64,000 nt of DNA from Rhodoferax saidenbachensis (GTDB lineage: Bacteria; Pseudomonadota; Gammaproteobacteria; Burkholderiales; Burkholderiaceae_C): contig NZ_CP019239.1 in assembly GCF_001955715.1 (NCBI RefSeq), positions 3,286,001-3,350,000 of the forward strand, given 5' to 3'. Below the pieces are notes generated by a model. That model made no database searches. It worked only from the letters and a program-made list of their open reading frames with translations, and was not told the origin of the DNA. Made by a program: the position numbers and the translations under genes. Positions 9,613-17,933 of the stretch are shown here, piece by piece (within the stretch, counting starts at the first letter, position 1; each line of letters begins with the position of its first letter).

Positions 9613-9978
9613 ATGCGCCCGCACGCCGTGGCATGGGCACTTCTGGGGATGGCGGCAGCCAGCGTGCAGGCCGATACGCTGACCACGCCGTCGTTTGAAA
9701 TCCGCATCACCGTGCAGTGCCCGGAAGGCAACATCAGCTGTGACGATGTGGTGTACGTCGGGAAAAACCGCAAGACCGGTCAAAGCATCACGCTCAAAGG
9801 CAGCACCTGGCACACCCGTTGCGCCGATGGCGTCACGCCCTGCCGGTTTATGGGTTACCAGTTCCGCAACGGCAAAGTAATCTATTCCGTGCTGGAAGAA
9901 GGCTACCTGCGCGTGACCCAGGGCAAGAAGCTGTTGCTGGAAGAACAAGGCGAATGGGATTACGGCAACACGCCGTAA
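9613..9978 (+). CDS. Small secreted protein of unknown function
   Basis: A 121-residue protein with a Sec signal peptide (about residues 1-20, ending in SVQA) and a mature part of about 100 residues with four cysteines (CPEGNISC, RCADGVTPC), suggesting two disulfides in the periplasm. I do not recognise a family. The start is taken at the ATG at 9613, because GGAGGTG lies eight bases upstream, at the very end of panC; a GTG at 9604 is possible. Tight placement suggests read-through from panBC, with no evident functional link. It ends 23 bp before the convergent histidine kinase. Confidence 0.75.
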   Translation: MRPHAVAWALLGMAAASVQADTLTTPSFEIRITVQCPEGNISCDDVVYVGKNRKTGQSITLKGSTWHTRCADGVTPCRFMGYQFRNGKVIYSVLEEGYLRVTQGKKLLLEEQGEWDYGNTP

Positions 9979-10001
9979 AACCGCCCTGACGGGCAAAGGT
10001 G

Positions 10002-12692
10002 TTATGCCGTTGTCTCAGCACGCGGCGGCAGGGACCTGGGAAGCCGAACCCTAAACACCGTCCCTTCACCCCATTTGGACTGGACGGTGACACTGCCGCC
10101 CAAAGTCTTGGTAGCCAAGTTTTGCACGATGGCCATGCCCAGGCCAGTGCCGCCCTTGCCGATTTTGGTACTGAAGAACGGTTCGAACAGTTTTTCGAGA
10201 TTCTCGGGCGGGATACCGACACCGTTGTCACGCACCTCCAGCGTCACCCACTCTCCGTCAGCATGCGCGCTCAGCGTCAACACGCCCGCGGTCATGCCCT
10301 CAAATGCATGCAGGTAGGCGTTGTTAACCAGGTTGATCACAATCTGCCCCAGCGGGCCAGGCTGGCTGTCCATCGCAATACCGGCTGGAATGTCCAGCGC
10401 GATGTGGTGGGCATGTTGCTTGAGGCTGGGGCTCAGGGTTTGCACAATCTCTGTGACCACCTGGGCCAGATCAAATCGGCGGCGTTGCTCACTGGCCTGG
10501 TCGGCCGCCACTTGCCGAAAGTTTTTCAGCAACTCATTCGCACGATTGAGGTTGCCCTCAATGAGTTCTGCCCCCTGATCCACCAGGTCCATGAAGTGGT
10601 TCATGTCAGAGCGTTTCAGCGCACCGTCCGACAGGCGCCTGCGAAAGTCCCGCGTGCCCGCCGCCACTGTGCTGGCCGCAATGAGGCTGTTGCCCAGCGG
10701 CGTGCCCAGCTCATGCGACAGCCCGGCCATCAGGGTGCTCATGGTGGCGCGTGCTTCACTGCTGGCCAGGCTTTGGCGTGAGTCGCGCAACTGCTGCAAG
10801 GTGGCTTCCAGCTCGGCAGTGCGCTCTGCCACACGGTCTTCCAGTTGTTCGTTGAGTGCCATCAGGTCGGCCTCGGCCTTTTTGATGGCAGACACATCGA
10901 GGTGGATTCCCGAGATACTCAATGCCTTGCCATCGGCATCCCGTATCCAGGCTTTGCCGTGGGAAAGCACCCAGACCCAGTGCCCTTGCTTGTGCTGCAC
11001 ACGAAACTCGGCTTCGTACACAGGCGTTTCACCCACCCAGTGCGCATCCCACAAACTGGACACATGCGCCAGATCCTCCGGGTGCACGACGTTGCGGAAG
11101 TCGCCGGCAATCTGCGCCTCCATCTCTGTGACGCTGTAACCGAGCATCTGTGCGTACTTGTCATTGATGCGATCTTCGCCAGTGACAAAGTCATGCTCCC
11201 AGGTGCCCGCATCGGTCCCGTCCACGATATTTGACAGGCGTTGGCGCTCATGGCGCAGTGCATTCTCGGCATTGATCCGCTCGGTGATATCCAGGTAGGT
11301 TCCAACAAAACGCAAGGGGGCACCCGTCGCATCGCGCTGCGTAATCCGGCTGCGGCTGTGCACCCAGACCCAGTGTCCCAGTTTGTGTTTCACGCGGTAG
11401 TCCGCATTCAGGGCATCTGACTGGCCCTGCTCATGCGCCTCGCGCAGGGCACGCGCCTGCGCCTGGTCATCCGGGTGTATGCGGTCTGACCAGGTGGCAA
11501 AGGTATCCGGCGGGTCATCGAGGCTGTCACCGACGATTTCCTTCGCCCGGGCGTTCACCCGCCGCACGCCTGTCACCATGTCCAGGTCAAACAGACCCAG
11601 ATTGCCCCCCGCCAGCGCCAGATCCAGACGCTCTGCCTGTTCCTGCACTTGCCGGGCGTGCGCGCTGGCCAGCTTCGCCAAGGCATTCTGTTTGCGTCGC
11701 ACCAGATACACACCACCCAGGACCAGTGCACACACCAGGGTGTAAGCCGCGCCCAGCGCGAGGGACAGCTGCCGCCACGGTGCCAACACCGAATCGGCCT
11801 CGCGGCTCACCGCCAGCATGAGCGGCTTGTCCATCTTCAACCCGGCAGGCCATACCGTGCGATAAGCCACCATGCGCAAATCTCCGGTGGTTGTCACATG
11901 GACCATGTGGAAGCTTTCAACCTGCCCCGTCTCCAGGTGCTGGGTGAATACCGTGCCCGGTTTGTTCAGATTGCTGCCCTGGATATTGATGTTGTCGGGC
12001 AGGGTCAGAAATGCCAGGCCATCACCGTGGATCAGGGTAGCGCGCATATCGTCGGCGTAGAGCACTGAGCGCATCAGCACCTTGAAATAGTCGGGATCCA
12101 GCGTGGCCGTGGTCGCACCCACGAATTGCTTTTTATCATCGGTCCACGCCCTGACCAACTGCAGCGCATACACATTCAGCGCGGTGGTGAACGGAGCAGA
12201 AACACTCAGGATGCCAGCGTCCGGATGGTTCTTGACGGTCAAGAAATAAGGGCGCTGGCTGGCATCGAAACCAATCGCTTTCGGACGACTTGCAGAAATG
12301 GTTTTACCGGATGCATCCAGTATCTGCATGGTGCGCACCGCGGGCATGGCCTCCGTCAATACGCGCAATGTGGCGGAGCGGTCCTGGTCGCGAACAGGGT
12401 TGGCAGTAGCCGTTTGAGGACCCATGCTGAGCATGGCGGCATTGACCCCAACCAACTGCTGGATCAGGTTGGCATCAATGACACGGATTTGCGTCAGCAG
12501 CCGCTCTTGCTCACGCTCCAGGGTGCGGGAATGCTCGTTCCAGATGAAATAGACAAGGAACAGTCCGATGGCCGCCAACACGAGCCCGGCCGCATACCAC
12601 TGGAAGCGGACACCCGGTTCTGTCAATTTTGAAGTGTTCAGCGGCACTGCGCAGACCCGTTCATGTACTGCCGGCTCCCCGATTTTTTGCAC
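10002..12692 (-). CDS. Membrane sensor histidine kinase with extracytoplasmic sensor and two PAS domains
   Basis: An 896-residue hybrid-free kinase. A transmembrane helix at about residues 30-50 and a second at about 306-330 enclose a periplasmic sensor of about 255 residues that looks like a double-Cache domain (TLDPDYF, DGLAFL segments). Two PAS domains follow (about 355-470 and 480-600), each with the GHWVWV core and ending in DITER or DVSAIK, then a coiled coil (LNEQLEDRVAERTAELEATL). The phosphoacceptor is His660 in LSHELGTPLGN, an atypical H-box. The ATPase domain shows DNGVGIPPE and GGTGLGMAIV. No response regulator is adjacent, so it is an orphan here. The GTG at 12692 is the longest start; the true one is uncertain. 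Confidence 0.88.
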   Translation of the reverse strand: MQKIGEPAVHERVCAVPLNTSKLTEPGVRFQWYAAGLVLAAIGLFLVYFIWNEHSRTLEREQERLLTQIRVIDANLIQQLVGVNAAMLSMGPQTATANPVRDQDRSATLRVLTEAMPAVRTMQILDASGKTISASRPKAIGFDASQRPYFLTVKNHPDAGILSVSAPFTTALNVYALQLVRAWTDDKKQFVGATTATLDPDYFKVLMRSVLYADDMRATLIHGDGLAFLTLPDNINIQGSNLNKPGTVFTQHLETGQVESFHMVHVTTTGDLRMVAYRTVWPAGLKMDKPLMLAVSREADSVLAPWRQLSLALGAAYTLVCALVLGGVYLVRRKQNALAKLASAHARQVQEQAERLDLALAGGNLGLFDLDMVTGVRRVNARAKEIVGDSLDDPPDTFATWSDRIHPDDQAQARALREAHEQGQSDALNADYRVKHKLGHWVWVHSRSRITQRDATGAPLRFVGTYLDITERINAENALRHERQRLSNIVDGTDAGTWEHDFVTGEDRINDKYAQMLGYSVTEMEAQIAGDFRNVVHPEDLAHVSSLWDAHWVGETPVYEAEFRVQHKQGHWVWVLSHGKAWIRDADGKALSISGIHLDVSAIKKAEADLMALNEQLEDRVAERTAELEATLQQLRDSRQSLASSEARATMSTLMAGLSHELGTPLGNSLIAASTVAAGTRDFRRRLSDGALKRSDMNHFMDLVDQGAELIEGNLNRANELLKNFRQVAADQASEQRRRFDLAQVVTEIVQTLSPSLKQHAHHIALDIPAGIAMDSQPGPLGQIVINLVNNAYLHAFEGMTAGVLTLSAHADGEWVTLEVRDNGVGIPPENLEKLFEPFFSTKIGKGGTGLGMAIVQNLATKTLGGSVTVQSKWGEGTVFRVRLPRSLPPRAETTA

Positions 12693-12764
12693 AGTGTACT
12701 GCGCACTCCATCAGAAATTGCCATGCAATTGGGGAGGAAAACCCGGGCCTGTGCCCAGCCCCAT

Positions 12765-13256
12765 TCACAAGAAACGGTCCAGTATCCGCTTGCTGTTGGC
12801 GTTCAATGCAAACTGGTCACGCACCAGGTACTGGATGCCATGCACATCGGCAATCAGCAGGCAGCCTTCGGTGCCAATGCGGCGGATGTCTTCGTCCCCA
12901 CGCAACACAAACTCGGTGTTGCCCCGGTCGGTCTCCACCGCCCAGGTACAGGGCGTGGAGAAACTCGTGACGGAGACGATGGACTCGATCACCGGCATGA
13001 ACTCGCGCATGGCCAACGCGTCGCGTATCAGCGCTTGCGTGGGCTGCGCTACGTCCGCCAGCAGGTCGATCCAGGCCACTTCCTGTCCATCCAGATTCAC
13101 CAGCGAGATGCCGTCCTCGGGGGACTGGATGGGAAAGGCGCGCACCGGCACCACACCCTCGTGCACTTCCCCTTGCGCATTAGTAAACACCAGCTTGCCA
13201 AAGGCGTTGCGGATCAGGTTCAGCGCTGCGGCGTTTGTCGTAGCAAGGGCATTCAT
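12765..13256 (-). CDS. DUF1854 protein of the cyanophycin locus
   Basis: A 163-residue soluble protein matching the DUF1854 family by its blocks VHEGVVPVRAFPIQSPEDGISLV, TSFSTPCTWAVETDRG and LLIADVHGIQYLVRD (shortened here to the recognisable cores). Its start overlaps the stop of the ABC exporter by four bases (ATGA type), so translation is coupled. I recall that this family is annotated as associated with cyanophycin metabolism together with exactly this kind of ABC protein. The biochemical role is not established. The locus lies divergent to the synthetases. Confidence 0.82.
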   Translation of the reverse strand: MNALATTNAAALNLIRNAFGKLVFTNAQGEVHEGVVPVRAFPIQSPEDGISLVNLDGQEVAWIDLLADVAQPTQALIRDALAMREFMPVIESIVSVTSFSTPCTWAVETDRGNTEFVLRGDEDIRRIGTEGCLLIADVHGIQYLVRDQFALNANSKRILDRFL

Positions 13257-15511
13257 CGCGCGTCATCCATGTCAATGTCCATATTGCGCGCCTGCGCCTG
13301 GTACAGGTTGAAGTAAGCACCTTCTTTGGCCATCAGCACATCGTGCGAGCCTTCTTCCACCACACGACCGCGGTCCAGCACCACCAGGCGGTCGGCCCGG
13401 TGCAATGTGGACAGGCGGTGCGCAATGGCAATGGTGGTGCGGCCTTTGACCAGGTTTTCCAGCGCGCGCTGGATTTCTTTCTCGGTCTCGGAGTCGACCG
13501 ACGAAGTGGCTTCGTCCAGAATCAAAATGCGTGGGTCGATCAACAACGCGCGTGCAATGGAAATGCGCTGGCGCTCGCCACCCGACAGGCCTTGACCGCG
13601 CTCCCCCACCATGGAGTCATACCCCTGCGGCAGGCGCAGGATGAATTCATGTGCGTGCGCAGCACGGGCCGCCGCAATGATCTCGGCACGGGTCGCATGG
13701 GGTTTGCCATAGGCAATGTTGTCGGCAATGGTGCCGAAGAACAGAAACGGCTCCTGCAGCACCAGGCCAATGTTCTGGCGGTAGTCGGCAATGGCATACG
13801 AGCGGATATCCACACCGTCCACCAGAATCGCGCCTTCGGACACATCGTAGAAACGACAAATCAGATTCACCAGCGTGCTCTTGCCCGATCCACTGTGGCC
13901 GACCAGACCAATCATCTCGCCGGGTGCGATGGAGAGGCTGATGCCGCGGTTGACCTCGCGGTTGCCATAACGGAAGCCCACATCACGCACTTCAATGCGA
14001 CCCTGTACCTTGTTCATGGGCACCGGGTTTACCGGCTCGGGAACGCTGGACACATGGTCCAGGATGTCGAAGATGCGCTTGGCGGCCGAGGCCGACTTTT
14101 GCGTGACCGACACGATGCGGCTCATCGAATCCAGCCGCCCGTAGAAGCGGCCAATATACGCAATGGCGGCCAGCAACATACCCACGGTGATCTCACCTTT
14201 GGACACCTGCCAAATACCGAAACCCCACACCACCAGCAAACCGATTTCAGTCAGCAGCGACACGCTGGGGGAAAACAGTGACCAGATCCTGTTGATGCGG
14301 TCGTTGACCAGCAGATTGTGTTTGTTGGCGTCACGAAAGCGGCGGGCTTCGCGCTGCTCTTGCGCAAAGGCCTTGACCACGCGGATGCCGGGAATGGTGT
14401 CGGCCAGCACATTGGTCACCTCACCCCAGACGCGGTCGATCTTCTCAAAACCGGTGCGCAGGCGGTAACGCACAAAGTGGATCATCCAGCCAATGAACGG
14501 CAGTGGCACCAGCGTGATCAGCGCCAGGTACGGGTTCATGGAGAACAGGATGACAGCGGTCATCACAATCATCACCACGTCGCTGGCAAAGTCCGTCAGG
14601 TGCAGTGACAAATACACCGCAATACGGTCACTCTCGCTACCCACGCGGGACAACAAATCGCCCGTGCGCTTGCCGCCGAAGTACTCCAGCGACAAACGCA
14701 GCAAGTGTTCGTACGTGGTGGTGCGCAGATCGGCTGCAATGCGCTCGGAGGCCAGCGCCAGGATGTAGGTCTTGGCCCAGCTCAGCACCCAGGCCAGCAG
14801 CCCCGCCCCAAGCAAGCCCGAGAGGTACCAGGCGATGGTGACCGGCTCGATGTGCTGCCCGTTCTGGAACGGAATCAACACCTTGTCGACCAGCGGGATG
14901 GTCAGATAGGGCGGCACCTGGCTGGCCGCTGTGCCCAGCAACATCAACACAAAACCCAGCAGCAATTGACCGCGATAGGGTTTGGCAAAGCGCCACAGCC
15001 GAAACAGCGTCCAGGTGGAAGGCGGTGTGTGGACCACCTTGGTACAGATGGGGCACTGTTCCTGGTCCGGCTCCAGCGGGGCTTTGCAGCTGGGGCAGAC
15101 GTTTTTGAGCGCCTGCACCAGGGGGCGGCCGCTGACAGCGCTTTCCAGATGGGCGCCAAACTGGTCCACCAACCGAATAGCGTGCAGATTCTGGCCCAGC
15201 GTGAAGCGCCAGGTGGCCAGCAGGCCCTGGCCATCGAGCAAATCGAGGTGCCCCACTCCGGCGTGGTCATGGTGCTGCAGCACCAAGCCGGGCCGGTAGG
15301 CCCATTCTTTCCAGGCAGTATTACCCGCGGCGCGGTACAGCAGGCGCTCATTGGTCGCCACCAGCAGGCTTTTCATGAAACGTAACTGGGGATCCAGGTC
15401 AACCTCCAGGGCGGCCCGGACGTTCTCTGCGGAGTGGAGCTGCGATTGCACCTCTTCTCGCCAATGCGGCGCAATGTCGCTGGGCAGGGGGAGGACGGCT
15501 TCAATAGTCAT
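13253..15511 (-). CDS. ABC exporter half-transporter with PH-like and zinc-ribbon N-terminus, cyanophycin-associated
   Basis: A 752-residue fused permease-ATPase. The first 130 residues resemble a bacterial PH-like fold (LLVATNERLLYR, WKEWAYRPG). A zinc ribbon follows with Cys139, Cys142, Cys153 and Cys156. A six-helix type IV exporter membrane domain spans about 185-470, and the ATPase carries Walker A GHSGSGKSTLV, signature LSGGERQR and Walker B ILILDEATSS. All catalytic motifs are intact, so it should hydrolyse ATP as a homodimer. It is divergent from the truncated synthetase gene and coupled to DUF1854. The family is associated with cyanophycin genes, yet cyanophycin is a cytoplasmic polymer, so the substrate is an open question. 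Confidence 0.88.
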   Translation of the reverse strand: MTIEAVLPLPSDIAPHWREEVQSQLHSAENVRAALEVDLDPQLRFMKSLLVATNERLLYRAAGNTAWKEWAYRPGLVLQHHDHAGVGHLDLLDGQGLLATWRFTLGQNLHAIRLVDQFGAHLESAVSGRPLVQALKNVCPSCKAPLEPDQEQCPICTKVVHTPPSTWTLFRLWRFAKPYRGQLLLGFVLMLLGTAASQVPPYLTIPLVDKVLIPFQNGQHIEPVTIAWYLSGLLGAGLLAWVLSWAKTYILALASERIAADLRTTTYEHLLRLSLEYFGGKRTGDLLSRVGSESDRIAVYLSLHLTDFASDVVMIVMTAVILFSMNPYLALITLVPLPFIGWMIHFVRYRLRTGFEKIDRVWGEVTNVLADTIPGIRVVKAFAQEQREARRFRDANKHNLLVNDRINRIWSLFSPSVSLLTEIGLLVVWGFGIWQVSKGEITVGMLLAAIAYIGRFYGRLDSMSRIVSVTQKSASAAKRIFDILDHVSSVPEPVNPVPMNKVQGRIEVRDVGFRYGNREVNRGISLSIAPGEMIGLVGHSGSGKSTLVNLICRFYDVSEGAILVDGVDIRSYAIADYRQNIGLVLQEPFLFFGTIADNIAYGKPHATRAEIIAAARAAHAHEFILRLPQGYDSMVGERGQGLSGGERQRISIARALLIDPRILILDEATSSVDSETEKEIQRALENLVKGRTTIAIAHRLSTLHRADRLVVLDRGRVVEEGSHDVLMAKEGAYFNLYQAQARNMDIDMDDAR

Positions 15512-15565
15512 TTAGAACGGCGGATTTTCTTGTTACTTTGGCGAATTCGACAGAGGCAGCGGCGG

Positions 15566-15594
15566 TTGCGGCGCACAGCAGACTTAACGATACT
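15566..15594 (+). promoter_or_regulatory. Candidate promoter of the cyanophycin synthetase genes
   Basis: TTGCGG (15566-15571) and GATACT (15589-15594) are 17 bp apart in the gap between the divergent exporter and synthetase genes. Both hexamers are only moderate matches to sigma-70, so this is a weak prediction. It would leave a leader of about 100 nt before the ATG at 15697. Confidence 0.3.
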
Positions 15595-15696
15595 ACGCTC
15601 GAATCCCCCATGCCCGGCCCCACCTGTGTGCGACTGAGCGAGAATACACAACGCACAAGACACCAGGTCGGTGGACTGCCCCATTTTCAACGCGCC

Positions 15697-17874
15697 ATGA
15701 CGGACAAGAAAAATATTGAAATCCTGCGGGTTACCCATTTGCGGGGCCCCAATATCTGGACCTACCGACCCGTGATCGAGGCCTGGGTCGATATCGGTGA
15801 GCTGGAAGACTACCCCTCCAACACCCTGCCCGGCTTCTATGACCGGCTGACCGCTTATTTGCCGGGTCTCATCGAGCACAAATGCAGCCCCGGCGTGCGC
15901 GGTGGTTTTCTGTCGCGTCTGCTGGAAGGCACCTGGGCCGCCCACATTCTCGAGCACGTCACGCTGGAACTGCAAAACTTGGCCGGCATGCGCACCGCCT
16001 TTGGCAAGGCCCGCTCCACCTCCCAGCGCGGCGTTTACAAGATCGCCTTTCGCACGCGCCAGGAACAGGTAGGGCGTGAAGCCCTGGTCATAGCGCGCGA
16101 CCTGGTCATGGCGGCCATCAACAACACCCCGTTTGACCTGGACACCCGCGTCACCCATTTGCGCGATCAGGTGGATGCCCTGTGCCTCGGACCCAGCACC
16201 TCACACATCGTGGATGCCGCCACCGACCGTAGCATCCCTTCCATCCGCCTGACCGAAGGCAATCTGGTGCAATTGGGCTACGGCGTGCAGCAGCGCCGCA
16301 TCTGGACAGCCGAGACCGACCAGACCAGCGCGATTGCCGAAGAAATTGCCAGCGACAAGGACCTCACCAAGTCCCTGCTGGACTCCTGTGGTGTACCTGT
16401 GCCCGAAGGCGCACTGGTGCGCAGCGCCGAAGCCGCCTGGGAAGCTGCACAGGACATTGGTGTCCCGGTGGCCGTGAAACCCTATGACGGCAACCACGGC
16501 CGCGGCGTCTCGCTGGACCTGCACACCCAGAAGGACGTGGAAGCCGCCTACCACCTGGCCTACCGCAAGGGTGACGGCAGCGCAGTCATTGTGGAGCAGT
16601 ACATCCCTGGCAACGAACACCGCCTGTTGGTGGTGGGCCGGCACATGGTCGCCGCAGCCGCGGGCGATGCCCTGTGGGTAGTGGGTGATGGTGTCTCCAG
16701 TGTGGACCAGTTGGCCGCCATGCAGGTGAACACCGACCCGCGCCGTGGCACCACCGAGGAAGCGCCTCTCAACGTCATCATCCCCAGCGAAGAAGCCGAA
16801 GTGGTGCTGGAGCTGGAACGTGTGGGATTGACACCCCAGTCCGTGCCCGCCAAAGACCAGAAAGTGCTGATACAGCGCAACGGCAATGTGGCCCACGACG
16901 TAACGGACCTTGTACACCCCAGCATTGCCGCCGCCGCGGCGCTGGCGGCGCGCGTGGTGGGCTTGGACATCGCGGGCGTGGACATGGTGCTGGAAGACAT
17001 CACCAAACCCCTGAGCCAGCAGCGTGGCGCGGTGATCGAGGTCAACGCCAGCCCCGGCCTGCTGGCCCACATCAAGCCGGCGCAGGGCGAGGGCCGCCCG
17101 GTGGGCAAGGCCATCATTGACCACCTGTTCCAGACCGGCAACGACGGACGTATTCCCATCGTCGGCATCACCGGGACACGTAACACCGGGCGCATTGCGC
17201 GCCTGATTTCCTGGCTGGTGCACATCAGCGGCAAACATGTGGGATTGGCCTGCAGCGAAGGCCTGTACTTGGACGGCCGCCAGGTCGTGGCCACCGACTG
17301 CGCCAACTGGGAAGCCGGGCAGCGCCTGCTAATCAACCGCTCCGTCCAGGCCGCCGTGTTCGAGAACAGCAGCCAGATGATCTTGGGCGAGGGCCTGGCC
17401 TACGACAAATGCGCCGTGGGCGTGGTCACGGATGCCCAGTGGTTGCCCGCACTGAAAGACTTTGACATCCTTGATGCCGAGCAAACCTTCAAGGTGGCGC
17501 GCACGCAGGTCGATGTGATTCTGCCCAGTGGCACCGCCGTGCTCAACGCGGCCGATGCACAAGCGGTGGAACTGGCCGAGCTGTGTGATGGCAAGGTGAT
17601 TTTTTACGGGCTCGACCCGCAGCAAGCTGTCATTGCCGGTCACCGCAGCAAGGGGGAACGCGTGGTCTTCGTACACGATGGCCATATCGTGCTGGCGCAA
17701 GGTGCCGAAGAAATGGCCCTGCTGCCGCTGGCCAGCCTCAAGCCCACCAAGGCCGCCCAGCCCGAGCTGGTGATGGCCGCCGTGGCCGCCGCCTGGGCCC
17801 TGAACATTTCCCCGGAACTGATTGGCGCAGGCTTGCGCACGTTTGAATCGAACCCGAAGAAAACCCCTTATTAA
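15697..17874 (+). CDS. Cyanophycin synthetase-like paralogue with degenerate, truncated Mur domain (CphA'-like)
   Basis: A 725-residue relative of cyanophycin synthetase. The N-terminal domain (RGPNIWTYRPVIEAWV, HILEHVTLELQNLAG) and the ATP-grasp domain (SDKDLTKSLL, VKPYDGNHGRG, EQYIPGNEHRLLVVG, EVNASPGLLAH) look complete. In the Mur-ligase-like domain the P-loop reads GTRNTGR (residues 493-499) where the partner has GTNGKTT, and the protein stops about 155 residues short, lacking the C-terminal lobe. Proteobacterial CphA' and cyanobacterial CphA2 share this layout; CphA2 polymerises beta-Asp-Arg dipeptides. The frame is open upstream to 15538, but homologues start near MTDKKNIEIL. It precedes cphA by 59 bp. 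Confidence 0.88.
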   Translation: MTDKKNIEILRVTHLRGPNIWTYRPVIEAWVDIGELEDYPSNTLPGFYDRLTAYLPGLIEHKCSPGVRGGFLSRLLEGTWAAHILEHVTLELQNLAGMRTAFGKARSTSQRGVYKIAFRTRQEQVGREALVIARDLVMAAINNTPFDLDTRVTHLRDQVDALCLGPSTSHIVDAATDRSIPSIRLTEGNLVQLGYGVQQRRIWTAETDQTSAIAEEIASDKDLTKSLLDSCGVPVPEGALVRSAEAAWEAAQDIGVPVAVKPYDGNHGRGVSLDLHTQKDVEAAYHLAYRKGDGSAVIVEQYIPGNEHRLLVVGRHMVAAAAGDALWVVGDGVSSVDQLAAMQVNTDPRRGTTEEAPLNVIIPSEEAEVVLELERVGLTPQSVPAKDQKVLIQRNGNVAHDVTDLVHPSIAAAAALAARVVGLDIAGVDMVLEDITKPLSQQRGAVIEVNASPGLLAHIKPAQGEGRPVGKAIIDHLFQTGNDGRIPIVGITGTRNTGRIARLISWLVHISGKHVGLACSEGLYLDGRQVVATDCANWEAGQRLLINRSVQAAVFENSSQMILGEGLAYDKCAVGVVTDAQWLPALKDFDILDAEQTFKVARTQVDVILPSGTAVLNAADAQAVELAELCDGKVIFYGLDPQQAVIAGHRSKGERVVFVHDGHIVLAQGAEEMALLPLASLKPTKAAQPELVMAAVAAAWALNISPELIGAGLRTFESNPKKTPY

Positions 17875-17882
17875 CAACTTGC

Positions 17883-17918
17883 GGGTCAGACCACTCGCGC
17901 AGCGATGTGCTCTGACCC
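17883..17918 (+). other. Stem-loop between the two synthetase genes
   Basis: GGGTCAGA (17883-17890) pairs perfectly with TCTGACCC (17911-17918) around a 20-nt loop in the 59-bp gap. There is no T-run, so it is not a simple terminator; it could affect processing or relative expression of the two synthetases. Confidence 0.5.
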
Positions 17919-17933
17919 CAACAGATTAAAACC

